21,679 bases of DNA from Candidatus Methanomarinus sp. HR1 (lineage in GTDB: Archaea; Halobacteriota; Methanosarcinia; Methanosarcinales; Methanocomedenaceae): contig MZXQ01000088.1 of NCBI GenBank assembly GCA_002926195.1, positions 1 to 21,679 of the forward strand, in the 5' to 3' direction. Below the pieces are notes generated by a model. The model had not been told where the DNA came from, made no database searches, and worked only from the letters and a program-made list of their open reading frames with translations. The stretch's first letter is position 1. Every line of letters begins with the position of its first letter. Positions 1-6,279 of the stretch are shown here, piece after piece. The position numbers were made by a program, and so were the translations under genes.

Positions 1-1
1 G

Positions 2-442
2 CCTTATAAAATAACGAATTACAGCATTTATGCAGTTCCAATAAGTTCGTATAAAACATTAAATCAGACAATTTATGTATGTGACATTTCAGCTTCAAAT
101 AAATATAAACTAAATGGAACTGAATGGTATACTATCTTAAAAAACAAATTTGATGATTGTGAAGAAAAAGACGAACCAATGGTTGTGGTGTTGAATCCCT
201 GGATAACTGGAAATGAAACTATTGGATATTGGCAGGCTTTTACTGGATTTTTAAACTATACAGACAATAAGAATATTAGTGTTGTTTCAACAAAGGAACT
301 CGTAGATTATTATAATGAAACACCAATACCAACACAAATCATACAAGATGAAACACCTGGAACTCCTGCATTTGAAGCAATTTTGGCAATTTCATGTATT
401 TATTTTATTGCTTGTGTCATGAGAAAAAGAAAAGAAAATTAA
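2..442 (+). CDS. C-terminal part of a secreted, C-terminally anchored protein (polysaccharide-deacetylase-like)
   Basis: The reading frame is open from the left edge, so the gene starts outside the window; 146 codons are visible. The pattern NPWITGN, then a segment ending GYWQAFTGFLNY and a final VVSTKELVDYY, resembles the end of archaeal NodB-type polysaccharide deacetylases, where a residue block before the C terminus sets the last strand and helix. After a short linker (TPIPTQ to TPGTP) comes one hydrophobic segment (AILAISCIYFIACVM) and a basic tail RKRKEN. That is the architecture of PGF-CTERM-type sorting signals, although the motif here reads TPAFE instead of PGFE. An extracellular protein anchored by its C terminus is well supported; the enzyme family is only suggested because the catalytic part is not in the window. 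Confidence 0.5.
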   Translation, partial: PYKITNYSIYAVPISSYKTLNQTIYVCDISASNKYKLNGTEWYTILKNKFDDCEEKDEPMVVVLNPWITGNETIGYWQAFTGFLNYTDNKNISVVSTKELVDYYNETPIPTQIIQDETPGTPAFEAILAISCIYFIACVMRKRKEN

Positions 443-584
443 TAATGTATAATTAAGCTTAGCGATGCCCCTGCAATTCTAAAAGAATGCAAAAACATCA
501 AGTATGGGCGCTGATGTCCTAAAAATTTCATTGCAGGATACGTAACTTTCAGGACAATAAACCTTAAGTTGAAGGTCTCCTTTG
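443..584. other. Intergenic gap between convergent genes
   Basis: These 142 bases separate the end of the anchored protein from the end of the zinc-ribbon gene on the other strand. No ORF, RNA gene or strong terminator hairpin was recognised. Confidence 0.5.
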
Positions 585-830
585 CTACAAACGGGGATCG
601 ATATGTTTAGGTCCGCCACACTCTGGAGTATAGCAGGTGATGTTTACAAATTCACTTTTCTCCCCACATTGCGGACAAGCATCAGGCAGCATTGCCGCGG
701 TCAAGGTGTAACCGCAGTTCTCACATCTCCAATAAGTCAGTCCACATTCCGGACAGATATCTCCTACGAATTTACCAGAGTCTGTATGACCACACAGTGC
801 ACATACAGACATCTCTTCTTTCTTTTCCAT
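585..830 (-). CDS. Small zinc-ribbon / rubredoxin-like protein
   Basis: An 81-residue protein with five cysteine pairs: CALC, CPEC, CENC, CPQC and a C-x4-C near the end. The middle part (YWRCENCGY, then CPQCG) is like the rubredoxin-type C-terminal domain of rubrerythrins, so it probably binds iron or zinc and may carry electrons. The ATG at 830 is preferred over an in-frame GTG at 839 because AAGGAT lies 9 bases before it. It is the last gene of the sulfur/iron operon that runs on the minus strand from about 3645; that context fits a redox role beside IscU, but its partner is not visible. The metal and function are inferred. Confidence 0.75.
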   Translation of the reverse strand: MEKKEEMSVCALCGHTDSGKFVGDICPECGLTYWRCENCGYTLTAAMLPDACPQCGEKSEFVNITCYTPECGGPKHIDPRL

Positions 831-857
831 TATAACCACATCCTTCTATTTCAATAT

Positions 858-1067
858 CTAATCGGCTTTTTTCTTAAGAGTATTGATTCCAATAACAGTG
901 TATAATCCACAGTATCCAATTATTCCGGTTATCAACAGGATAAGTCCTATCAACATCATAATAATGGCCAGTCCACCAGATAAACCCATTTGTATAGGTC
1001 TTATTATCAGTATGGATCCGAGAATTACTCTAATAACTCGGTCAACCGTACCTTCATTTTTCTCCAT
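858..1067 (-). CDS. DUF2892 family small membrane protein
   Basis: A 69-residue protein with the DUF2892 hallmarks: N-terminal NEGTVDRVIRVILG, two hydrophobic segments (about residues 11-25 and 32-52) and the GYCGLYTVIGINT ending. The same domain forms the membrane part of YgaP, where it is fused to a rhodanese sulfurtransferase, and stand-alone copies often sit beside sulfur-transfer genes. The start is fixed by a strong Shine-Dalgarno sequence, GAGGAGGTGA, 4 bases before ATG. The gene follows iscU and a possible micro-ORF, so it is part of the same operon. A membrane role in sulfur handling is inferred from neighbours and not shown by any motif. Confidence 0.85.
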   Translation of the reverse strand: MEKNEGTVDRVIRVILGSILIIRPIQMGLSGGLAIIMMLIGLILLITGIIGYCGLYTVIGINTLKKKAD

Positions 1068-1090
1068 TTATTCACCTCCTCTTCCTGTAA

Positions 1091-1165
1091 CTATGATAAT
1101 CTCAATTTCTTATATGCGTCGTCATCCACATAGATCTCAAGCATCTCATCTTTTGATTCACACAT
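1091..1165 (-). CDS. Possible 24-residue micro-ORF overlapping the end of iscU
   Basis: The ATG at 1165 overlaps the iscU stop in an ATGTGTGA arrangement, and 24 codons follow, giving MCESKDEMLEIYVDDDAYKK and a short LRLS tail. The product is acidic and would be translated by coupling to iscU. The stretch ends 23 bases before the DUF2892 gene and fills most of an otherwise empty gap. No family is recognised. It could be a chance ORF; the evidence is the overlap and the protein-like composition only. Confidence 0.3.
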   Translation of the reverse strand: MCESKDEMLEIYVDDDAYKKLRLS

Positions 1166-1574
1166 CATATTCATTCTCGCCCAGTTTTAGCTCACCTTTT
1201 TTCTGTTTTTCCATATAGTCTTCGATAGCGCTGTGCAGTGCATCTGCAGCCAGATTGGAACAGTGCATCTTAATAGGCGGCAGTCCATCCAGTTCATCCG
1301 CTACATCATTGCGTGTTATCTCAAGAGCTTCATCAAGCGTCTTGCCCTTTGCCATCTCGGTTATCATACTGCTGGTGGCTATAGCAGAGGCGCATCCGAA
1401 AGTTTGAAACTTAATATCCTTAATGATATTATCCTCTATTTTAAGCTGGATTTCCATCACATCTCCACAAACCGGATTCCCAACTCTTCCAACAGCATCA
1501 GCATCCTTGATAGTACCCACATTCCTGGGATTTCTGAAATGTTCCTTTACTTTTTCACTGTAATCGATATCCAT
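1158..1574 (-). CDS. iscU: IscU/NifU-type Fe-S cluster assembly scaffold
   Basis: A 138-residue single-domain IscU. The three conserved ligand cysteines are present: C36 in GNPVCGD, C61 in TFGCASAIA and C105 in KMHCSNLA, and the conserved aspartate is D38. Such scaffolds build a [2Fe-2S] cluster from iron and sulfur passed by an IscS partner and hand it to apo-proteins in the cytoplasm. AAGGTGATC precedes the ATG. The gene starts 28 bases after the iscS stop, so the two are cotranscribed. Because the adjacent IscS lacks its PLP lysine, the sulfur may come by another route (TusA/DsrE or free sulfide), while IscS still serves as a binding partner; that is inference. Confidence 0.95.
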   Translation of the reverse strand: MDIDYSEKVKEHFRNPRNVGTIKDADAVGRVGNPVCGDVMEIQLKIEDNIIKDIKFQTFGCASAIATSSMITEMAKGKTLDEALEITRNDVADELDGLPPIKMHCSNLAADALHSAIEDYMEKQKKGELKLGENEYDV

Positions 1575-1602
1575 ATGATCACCTTGTTAAATTTCCCAAT
1601 AG

Positions 1603-2763
1603 TCAATCTCCGTTATATAGCGGGGATAATGCCCTCAATCTATCCACTACTAACGGGAGGCTCTCTAAAACATAGTCTACCTCTTTTTCAGTATTCCATC
1701 TGTTCAGGGACAACAGCAGTGAACCATGTGCTTCCTCAGGCCGAAGCCCAATAGCGATCAGTACATGTGAAGGCTCCAGGGTCTTAACCGAACAGGCAGA
1801 GCCAGTAGATGCCTCAATTCCAAGGTCATTAAGACTTAAAATGATACTTTCACCCTCAATAAAACTGAACCTGTAACTGGCGATGTGAGGTAACCGCCGG
1901 GTCCTGTGTCCTGTCAGGTAAGCATGCTGCATGTTACCCAGTACTCCTTCGATCAATCGCTCTTGAAGAGACTCCATTCTTCCGGAATCGCTCTTGATCT
2001 CTTCTTTTATGATTTCACAGGCTTTTCCCATCCCTACGATTGCCGGGATGTTCTCAGAACCTGATCGCAGTCCTCTTTCCTGACCTCCACCTGTCATAAC
2101 CGGTCTTAATAATATACCTGATCGTACGTACAGTGCACCTACACCTCTGGGACCATACAGATCATTAGATGAAATGGAAAGAAGATCTATATTATCCTGC
2201 TGCACATCAATATGGATCTTCCCTGCAGCAGCTACTGCGTCTACGTGAAAGATGATATCCTGCTCCCTCGTCATTGCCCCAATCTGTGCAATGGGCTGAA
2301 TTGTGCCGATCTCACTGTTGGCATACTGACATGATATGATTATTGTCCTATTCGTGATCTCTGCTTCTATACGTGCCTGATCAACCAGTCCGTACTTATC
2401 CACAGGCACTGTTGTAACTTCAAAACCTTCACGCTGAAGATCCTTGCAGGTATTGACCACTGACATATGCTCGATGGCAGTGATAATTATATGGTTTCCT
2501 TTTTTCTTTTTCCTCTGAGCAGCCCCTCTTAAAGCAATATTATTGGATTCTGTACCACCTGATGTAAAGATTATCTCCTTACTTTGAGCTTTAATAAGAG
2601 AAGCAACAGATTCCCGCGCATTCTCCAGTGCCCTTCTTGCGTCTATACCTGAAGAATGGAGTGATGTAGGATTTCCCACATGGGTATCAAAATAAGGGAA
2701 CATTGCCTCTATAACACGCTTATCTACAGGCGCACTCGAAGCATTATCCATATAGATTCTCAT
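1603..2763 (-). CDS. iscS: IscS/NifS-type cysteine desulfurase homologue lacking the PLP lysine
   Basis: A 386-residue fold type I aminotransferase-like protein, full length for the IscS/NifS family. Recognised parts are the cofactor loop SGGTESNN (residues 68-75), the stacking histidine H99 (AIEHM), D175 in HVDAVAA, GGGQERGLRSGS (226-236) and the mobile-loop cysteine C324 in STGSACS. The position that normally reads SxHK, where lysine binds PLP as a Schiff base, reads SSND here (N200, D201, codons AAT GAT) before YGPRGVGALYV. Without that lysine normal cysteine desulfuration is not expected. The same kind of substitution is known in the IscS of Archaeoglobus fulgidus. GAGGTGA lies before the ATG. 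It is followed by iscU and preceded by the DsrE-like gene and tusA. Confidence 0.93.
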   Translation of the reverse strand: MRIYMDNASSAPVDKRVIEAMFPYFDTHVGNPTSLHSSGIDARRALENARESVASLIKAQSKEIIFTSGGTESNNIALRGAAQRKKKKGNHIIITAIEHMSVVNTCKDLQREGFEVTTVPVDKYGLVDQARIEAEITNRTIIISCQYANSEIGTIQPIAQIGAMTREQDIIFHVDAVAAAGKIHIDVQQDNIDLLSISSNDLYGPRGVGALYVRSGILLRPVMTGGGQERGLRSGSENIPAIVGMGKACEIIKEEIKSDSGRMESLQERLIEGVLGNMQHAYLTGHRTRRLPHIASYRFSFIEGESIILSLNDLGIEASTGSACSVKTLEPSHVLIAIGLRPEEAHGSLLLSLNRWNTEKEVDYVLESLPLVVDRLRALSPLYNGD

Positions 2764-2780
2764 AAAGTGGATTCACCTCA

Positions 2781-3146
2781 CTAGAACCACATTGTGCCGT
2801 CAGCTTCCAGCACAAGGTCATTAAGGGTTGCAGCTCCTACAATCCTGGCTTCTGGAATGAAATCGCCTCTGTTGAGCCCTATAAGCTGGCAGCTGGCTTC
2901 ACATATATAAAATTCTACTCCAGCAGCCATGGTCTGGTCAAGTACTTGCTTAAGGTCTGGGAAATTACCGACCTTAATTTTTTCAGCTTCTCCATGTTTC
3001 ATCACTGTAATGGCCATACCTAAGAAATAAATAGCAGCTTCTATCTCCATGGCTTTAGCGGTTTGGGCAAGTATCAGAGGTGAATACAAACGCTCAGGCG
3101 TATTCACACCACTGGTCTGCACATATAATATATTCTTTTTACTCAA
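2781..3146 (-). CDS. DsrE/DsrF-like sulfur-relay protein
   Basis: A 121-residue protein with the DsrE-type alpha/beta fold pattern: NILYVQTSG strand, PERLYSPLILAQTAKAME helix, AIYFLG strand, then GVEFYICEASCQLIGL with C82 and C86, and a final segment ARIVGAATLNDLVLEAD. DsrE-family proteins carry persulfide sulfur on a cysteine and exchange it with TusA. The neighbouring tusA is 17 bases upstream and iscS is 17 bases downstream, in one operon, so a sulfur relay TusA to DsrE to the Fe-S assembly pair is a reasonable inference. Which cysteine is used cannot be told from the sequence. It could also be a peroxiredoxin-like DsrE_2 protein with a non-transfer role. Confidence 0.8.
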   Translation of the reverse strand: MSKKNILYVQTSGVNTPERLYSPLILAQTAKAMEIEAAIYFLGMAITVMKHGEAEKIKVGNFPDLKQVLDQTMAAGVEFYICEASCQLIGLNRGDFIPEARIVGAATLNDLVLEADGTMWF

Positions 3147-3163
3147 CTTTCATACCTCCCTGC

Positions 3164-3418
3164 TTATTTTGATCTCTTTATCAGGAAACGAAAATGGTCC
3201 TGCCTATCTTCAAAGTTTAATAGTTTGTGTCCCGTTCGCTTTGCCCATCTGGGAATATCCTGGGTTGATGCCGGGTCATCAGTTAGCACTTCAAGCACTT
3301 CTCCAACCGGAATGGAATTGATAGTTTCTGTAGTATTAAAGATCGGCATGGGACAGAATAAACCGATACAATCCAGTGTCTTATCAACATGTATTTCTGA
3401 ATTATTACCCTGCGTCAT
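3164..3418 (-). CDS. tusA: TusA/SirA family sulfur carrier
   Basis: An 84-residue protein carrying the defining N-terminal signature: LDCIGLFCPMP, with the CPxP cysteine at residue 22 and an extra cysteine at 17. TusA proteins carry sulfane sulfur as a persulfide on the CPxP cysteine for tRNA thiolation, molybdopterin, or Dsr-type sulfur relay. The ATG at 3418 is chosen over an in-frame GTG at 3427, because that GTG is part of the Shine-Dalgarno sequence GGGTGA that precedes the ATG by 5 bases. It heads the tusA-dsrE-iscS-iscU series. Confidence 0.93.
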   Translation of the reverse strand: MTQGNNSEIHVDKTLDCIGLFCPMPIFNTTETINSIPVGEVLEVLTDDPASTQDIPRWAKRTGHKLLNFEDRQDHFRFLIKRSK

Positions 3419-3486
3419 AATATTCACCCAATTTAAAAGTTGTTGGTCTTAACATAACAATACTATTCGATCAGTTCCATATTTGC

Positions 3487-3645
3487 TTATTTCCCTGACT
3501 GCTTGGCTAGTTCCTCAACAACTTCTACAGGCAGTGCTTTTGCTAGATCCAGCTTGTTAACGCAATGAGTGGGAATCCCTCTCTTCTTTGCTTCTTCACG
3601 TAACGGTTTGGCTTTGATTTTCTTTACCATTTCTTCCAGTTCCAT
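3487..3645 (-). CDS. Small SAP/Rho-N-like helical protein
   Basis: A 52-residue ORF with a good Shine-Dalgarno sequence (GGAGGT, 9 bases before ATG). It is highly charged, starts MELEEMVKKIKAKPLREEAK, and continues KRGIPTHCVNKLDLAKAL. The pattern L-x-x-x-A-x-x-x-G-I, loop, K-x-x-L-x-x-A-L is that of SAP, HeH and Rho N-terminal helix-extended-loop-helix domains, which bind nucleic acid. It has a single cysteine. It lies 69 bases upstream of tusA on the same strand, so it may be the first gene of the sulfur operon or a separate unit. The fold is inferred from the pattern alone; no function is claimed. Confidence 0.6.
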   Translation of the reverse strand: MELEEMVKKIKAKPLREEAKKRGIPTHCVNKLDLAKALPVEVVEELAKQSGK

Positions 3646-3719
3646 GTTAACGATACCTCCAGTAGTTTAGACTCATCTTTAATGATGTACTCATTACATT
3701 TTAATATTCCTACAGCTTA

Positions 3720-3995
3720 TTACCTGGCTTTTAATGTGCCTTTTTTTACCTCTGCATCCTGTAAAAAAAGATTAACATGTACCGGACAATAAGCCCATGA
3801 GAGGCTCTTGACAAGATCGCAGGGGTATTCAAGACAACTAAGACATGATTGGATATTTATTTTAGTAGCACAATCATAGATCACACAGTTGAGATCAGGA
3901 TTATTTTCATTCTCAACCAGGCAGCCCTTACAAACCAGACCTAAATACATGCATATTTCACATGCTTTACCACATTTACCATATTCCTTAATCAT
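3720..3995 (-). CDS. Cysteine-rich DUF3795-like protein
   Basis: A 91-residue protein with 11 cysteines, at 8, 12, 15, 22, 25, 37, 42, 51, 54, 59 and 70. The order CGKACEICMYLGLVCKGC, then NCVIYDCATK and CLSCLEYPCDLVK, matches the DUF3795 type of anaerobe proteins, which are thought to bind metal or Fe-S clusters; no reaction is established. No clear Shine-Dalgarno sequence precedes the ATG. It is upstream of, and in line with, the sulfur operon, with a 74-base gap. The repeat array begins just upstream of it, so its promoter must lie within or beyond the repeat-rich stretch. Confidence 0.75.
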   Translation of the reverse strand: MIKEYGKCGKACEICMYLGLVCKGCLVENENNPDLNCVIYDCATKINIQSCLSCLEYPCDLVKSLSWAYCPVHVNLFLQDAEVKKGTLKAR

Positions 3996-4099
3996 ATTTT
4001 CAACTCAAATTATATTTTATAGATCACAACAATCACTTGGGAACAAACCAAAGAGGTTACACAAAAGAGAACAAAATCCTCGCTGACGCTCGGATTTTC

Positions 4100-4428
4100 T
4101 TGACCGACATTCCCGAGGAATGGAGGATTAGAAGATTCAAAAAATCTTCGTCCGGCATTCCCGAGGAATGGAGGATTAGAAGATTCAAAAAATCTTCGTC
4201 CGGCATTCCCGAGGAATGGAGGATTAGAAGATTCAAAAAATCTTCGTCCGGCATTCCCGAGGAATGGAGGATTAGAAGATTCAAAAAATCTTCGTCCGGC
4301 ATTCCCGAGGAATGGAGGATTAGAAGATTCAAAAAATCTTCGTCCGGCATTCCCGAGGAATGGAGGATTAGAAAATGTGAACGGAGTGAGCATTTTCGAT
4401 ATATCAAGTTATACTTGATATACTAAAA
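4100..4428 (+). repeat. 48-bp perfect tandem array inside a dispersed hairpin element (copy A)
   Basis: A 48-base unit starts at 4112, 4160, 4208, 4256 and 4304 without a single difference, and a sixth partial unit starts at 4352. Each unit holds two hairpins: CATTCC-cga-GGAATG and GAAGATT-caaaa-AATCTTC. After the last unit the sequence runs into GAAAATG with a CATTTTC partner (4372-4397) and then a 10-base stem TATATCAAGT-tat-ACTTGATATA (4400-4422). The same modules occur singly at four other places in the window. Because 48 is divisible by three and the unit has no stop in several frames, long repetitive ORFs appear on both strands; these are treated as artefacts. Upstream, AAAATCC and GGATTTT (4075-4100) form another related inverted repeat. 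Confidence 0.95.
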
Positions 4429-4455
4429 TAGAACTCTGTGCACCTCTATCTCCTG

Positions 4456-4674
4456 TTAATCAATTGCAATATATGTTGATTCTATACAATACTCACATAA
4501 GAACCGTGGGAGATCAAATTTCTTTGCTTTCACAGGCATGGGGTATTTGCCTTCCCATATCTCCAGATCTGCCCTTTGAGCATGTTCCATACATAATCCC
4601 ATACCGCAGACTATACAGATACCAACAGCTTCCTCAGTCTTATTATTTTCATCACAGATAAAACATTTTAGCAT
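4456..4674 (-). CDS. DUF2180 family zinc-ribbon protein (copy 2)
   Basis: A 72-residue archaeal DUF2180 protein: CFICDEN near the start, GICIVCGMGLCMEH in the middle, a WEGKYPMP segment and LCEYCIES near the end. The paired cysteines and the histidine suggest a treble-clef or B-box-like zinc site. The ATG at 4674 follows GGTGGTGA and is preferred over GTG codons at 4686 and 4683. It is the distal member of a tandem pair; the other copy ends only 13 bases upstream. Function is unknown for the family; the position behind a ferritin-like protein and a YHS protein suggests a metal or oxygen-stress role. Confidence 0.85.
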   Translation of the reverse strand: MLKCFICDENNKTEEAVGICIVCGMGLCMEHAQRADLEIWEGKYPMPVKAKKFDLPRFLCEYCIESTYIAID

Positions 4675-4687
4675 ATCTTTCACCACC

Positions 4688-4900
4688 TTAATAATTCTCT
4701 TTTAGTGCCGCATGGCAGGGCGGACAGATTATTCGTTTGACATGTTCCAGATCCGGTTTTAATCTGACCGGATATGTTCCATCCCAGATCGGTGTCTCTT
4801 CCCGGATCATATGTTCGCGGCATACTGCCATTCCACAGACAATACAAACTCCTATTGCATCGGTTTTTTTTCCTTGTTGTGCGCATATATAACATTTCAT
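4688..4900 (-). CDS. DUF2180 family zinc-ribbon protein (copy 1)
   Basis: A 70-residue paralogue of the next gene. It begins MKCYICAQQGKKTDAIG, followed by VCIVCGMAVCREH, an IWDGTYPV segment and ICPPCHAAL. All cysteine pairs and the CREH histidine are kept. GAGGTGAG lies 6 bases before the ATG. It starts 19 bases after the ferritin-like gene. The pair looks like an old tandem duplication, because only the cysteine framework and the VCGM..C.EH core are well conserved. Confidence 0.87.
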   Translation of the reverse strand: MKCYICAQQGKKTDAIGVCIVCGMAVCREHMIREETPIWDGTYPVRLKPDLEHVKRIICPPCHAALKENY

Positions 4901-4919
4901 ATTATTCTCACCTCATACC

Positions 4920-5414
4920 TTACGTTTCCATTCGAAACTGTGTAAAAGCATCAATAAAACCGTCAATAAGCTCAACATGTCCGTGTTCAAAAGATGCCAT
5001 CATGTCAAAGAACTCCATTTGTTTCGGATTGTGTGTCCATGCTGCAAGTTTTTTATAGAATTTCTCATTCTTCTGCTCAAACCGTAGAGCACTCATCAGT
5101 ACATCCAGATCACCCGGTTTTTCCGAAGTGAACTCACTGGTAAAAGAACTGGTAAAATCCGGTGGATGAGCCTCATTGAAACCGGATAAATGCCCGTTTT
5201 TTAGAAAATCATTGAGATATTCTATATGCTTGCCCTCTTCTGCTGCAAGATATTTGAATATATCCTTTGCAGCTATATCAATTGAAGTCCCGGTTTTATC
5301 AAGATAAAACTTATATCCCTGCTGTTCAATCGTAAGTGCAGTTTTTACTGCATCTTCAATGGTTTCAATGTTGTCAATTGAACCTTTAAACTCTATCATT
5401 ATGTCTGTCGACAT
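4920..5414 (-). CDS. Ferritin-like diiron (rubrerythrin-type) protein
   Basis: A 164-residue four-helix protein. The two diiron helices pairs are clear: E30 in TIEQQGYKFY, E60-x-x-H63 in EEGKH, E113 in FEQKNEKFY and E143-x-x-H146 in FEHGHVEL, the ExxH repeats of the ferritin/rubrerythrin superfamily. The rubredoxin domain of full rubrerythrin is missing, though a separate rubredoxin-like gene exists at 585-830. Likely roles are peroxide reduction or iron handling. An insert at residues 86-99 has a short TSxFTSEFTSE repetition. The ATG at 5414 follows AGGTGATAGAC. It lies 16 bases after the YHS gene. Confidence 0.85.
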   Translation of the reverse strand: MSTDIMIEFKGSIDNIETIEDAVKTALTIEQQGYKFYLDKTGTSIDIAAKDIFKYLAAEEGKHIEYLNDFLKNGHLSGFNEAHPPDFTSSFTSEFTSEKPGDLDVLMSALRFEQKNEKFYKKLAAWTHNPKQMEFFDMMASFEHGHVELIDGFIDAFTQFRMET

Positions 5415-5430
5415 GTCTATCACCTAATTA

Positions 5431-5571
5431 TCAACAATATTTATCAGGATTGTTATCGAATTCCTTCTTGCAGCCAGGGGCACAGAAATAATATTTATTC
5501 CCCTTGTATTCGGAAGTGTACTGTGCCGTTGATTCATCCACTGCCATCTTGCAGATAGGATCTATTGCCAT
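5431..5571 (-). CDS. Small YHS-domain metal-binding protein
   Basis: A 46-residue ORF that is a complete YHS/TRASH-type domain: DPICKMAVDES near the start, YKGNKYYFCAPGCKKEF in the middle and NNPDKYC at the end. The four cysteines (7, 30, 34, 46) and the YYFC..GC signature suggest binding of copper, iron or another soft metal. GAGGTGAT lies 5 bases before the ATG. It is the first gene of the operon with the ferritin-like protein and the two DUF2180 genes. It is short and easily missed by gene callers. Confidence 0.88.
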   Translation of the reverse strand: MAIDPICKMAVDESTAQYTSEYKGNKYYFCAPGCKKEFDNNPDKYC

Positions 5572-5699
5572 TTTACATCACCTCATTTTCCAAAAAAAAA
5601 TTGACTACTATCTATTTATCCCTGTTATGCTATATATTTCCTTCTGACTTTTTAATCAAATTCACATCTGACAAAATATGGAAAAATATGAAGTAGTTC
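5572..5699 (-). promoter_or_regulatory. Leader and promoter region of the YHS-ferritin operon
   Basis: On the minus strand a GAAATATATA box (5631-5640) lies about 60 bases before the YHS ATG and would place the transcript start near 5605. A run of nine T on the minus strand (5592-5600) lies just after that point; it may end transcripts of the upstream alkyltransferase gene or act inside the leader. This is read from sequence pattern only. Confidence 0.35.
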
Positions 5700-6161
5700 C
5701 TAATATATCTTACTATTGCAAGCCTCAAGCATAAGCAATTTCTTCTTAAGTTCGGTCCTGGTATTAAACCATCCTCCTATCTTGTTTTTTCCTACTACCC
5801 TGTGACATGGTATGATAATAGGATACGGATTTTTTGATAATGCCTGTCCGACTGCACGTGCTGCATTGGGTTTACCGATACAGTCTGCAAGTTCCCCGTA
5901 TGTTATTGTTTTTCCATAATGAATCTTCCGGGTCTCGAAAAATACTGTCTGTGTAAATTCCGGCAGGCTGGATAAGTCTGTTTCATATTTATTAAAATCT
6001 ATTATTTCACCGCTCAAGTATTCCAGGAGGTCATACAAATATTCAGATAGATCAATTTCACCTCCGTATGCATTGAAATTGAAATTGATCTTTATCTTGT
6101 TATCGTTAAACCAATTATTCAAGTACTGTAATGTATATTCACATATTGTGTCCGTATTCAT
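5700..6161 (-). CDS. ogt: Methylated-DNA--protein-cysteine methyltransferase (Ogt/MGMT)
   Basis: A 153-residue DNA repair protein. The C-terminal half has the family signature: ARAVGQALSKNP, then PCHRVVG with the acceptor cysteine C119, and GGWFNTRTELKKKLLMLE. The wing/helix part GKTITYGELADCIG (83-96) is also typical. It removes alkyl groups from O6 of guanine by a single-turnover transfer to its own cysteine. The N-terminal domain (1-70) is weakly conserved as usual. No strong Shine-Dalgarno sequence precedes the ATG. A TATA-like stretch around 6192-6203 on this strand fits a short-leader transcript. It diverges from the GH130 gene. Confidence 0.95.
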   Translation of the reverse strand: MNTDTICEYTLQYLNNWFNDNKIKINFNFNAYGGEIDLSEYLYDLLEYLSGEIIDFNKYETDLSSLPEFTQTVFFETRKIHYGKTITYGELADCIGKPNAARAVGQALSKNPYPIIIPCHRVVGKNKIGGWFNTRTELKKKLLMLEACNSKIY

Positions 6162-6279
6162 GTTCTATCTCACAAATTAAGGATTGTTGATGAAATATAT
6201 ATTTTAACTTATTTGTACCTATACTCATAAAACGTAATCTTAGTATACCATAAAACAATATATCATAGAGGTTCCACAA
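6162..6279. promoter_or_regulatory. Divergent promoter region between ogt and the GH130 gene
   Basis: These 118 AT-rich bases separate two divergent genes. TATA-like stretches are seen at about 6192-6203 (for the left gene) and around 6240-6265 (for the right gene). GAGGTT precedes the GH130 ATG by 6 bases. No clear operator repeat was found. Confidence 0.4.

Noticed and set aside
4100..4375. CRISPR array
   Set aside because: The units are contiguous and identical with no unique spacers, and no cas genes are in the window.
4010..4426. Three long overlapping ORFs on both strands with 16-residue repeats (for example IPEEWRIRRFKKSSSG)
   Set aside because: They exist only because the 48-bp DNA unit is divisible by three and lacks stops. 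The repeats are identical at DNA level on both strands and contain perfect hairpins, with no Shine-Dalgarno sequence or known family.
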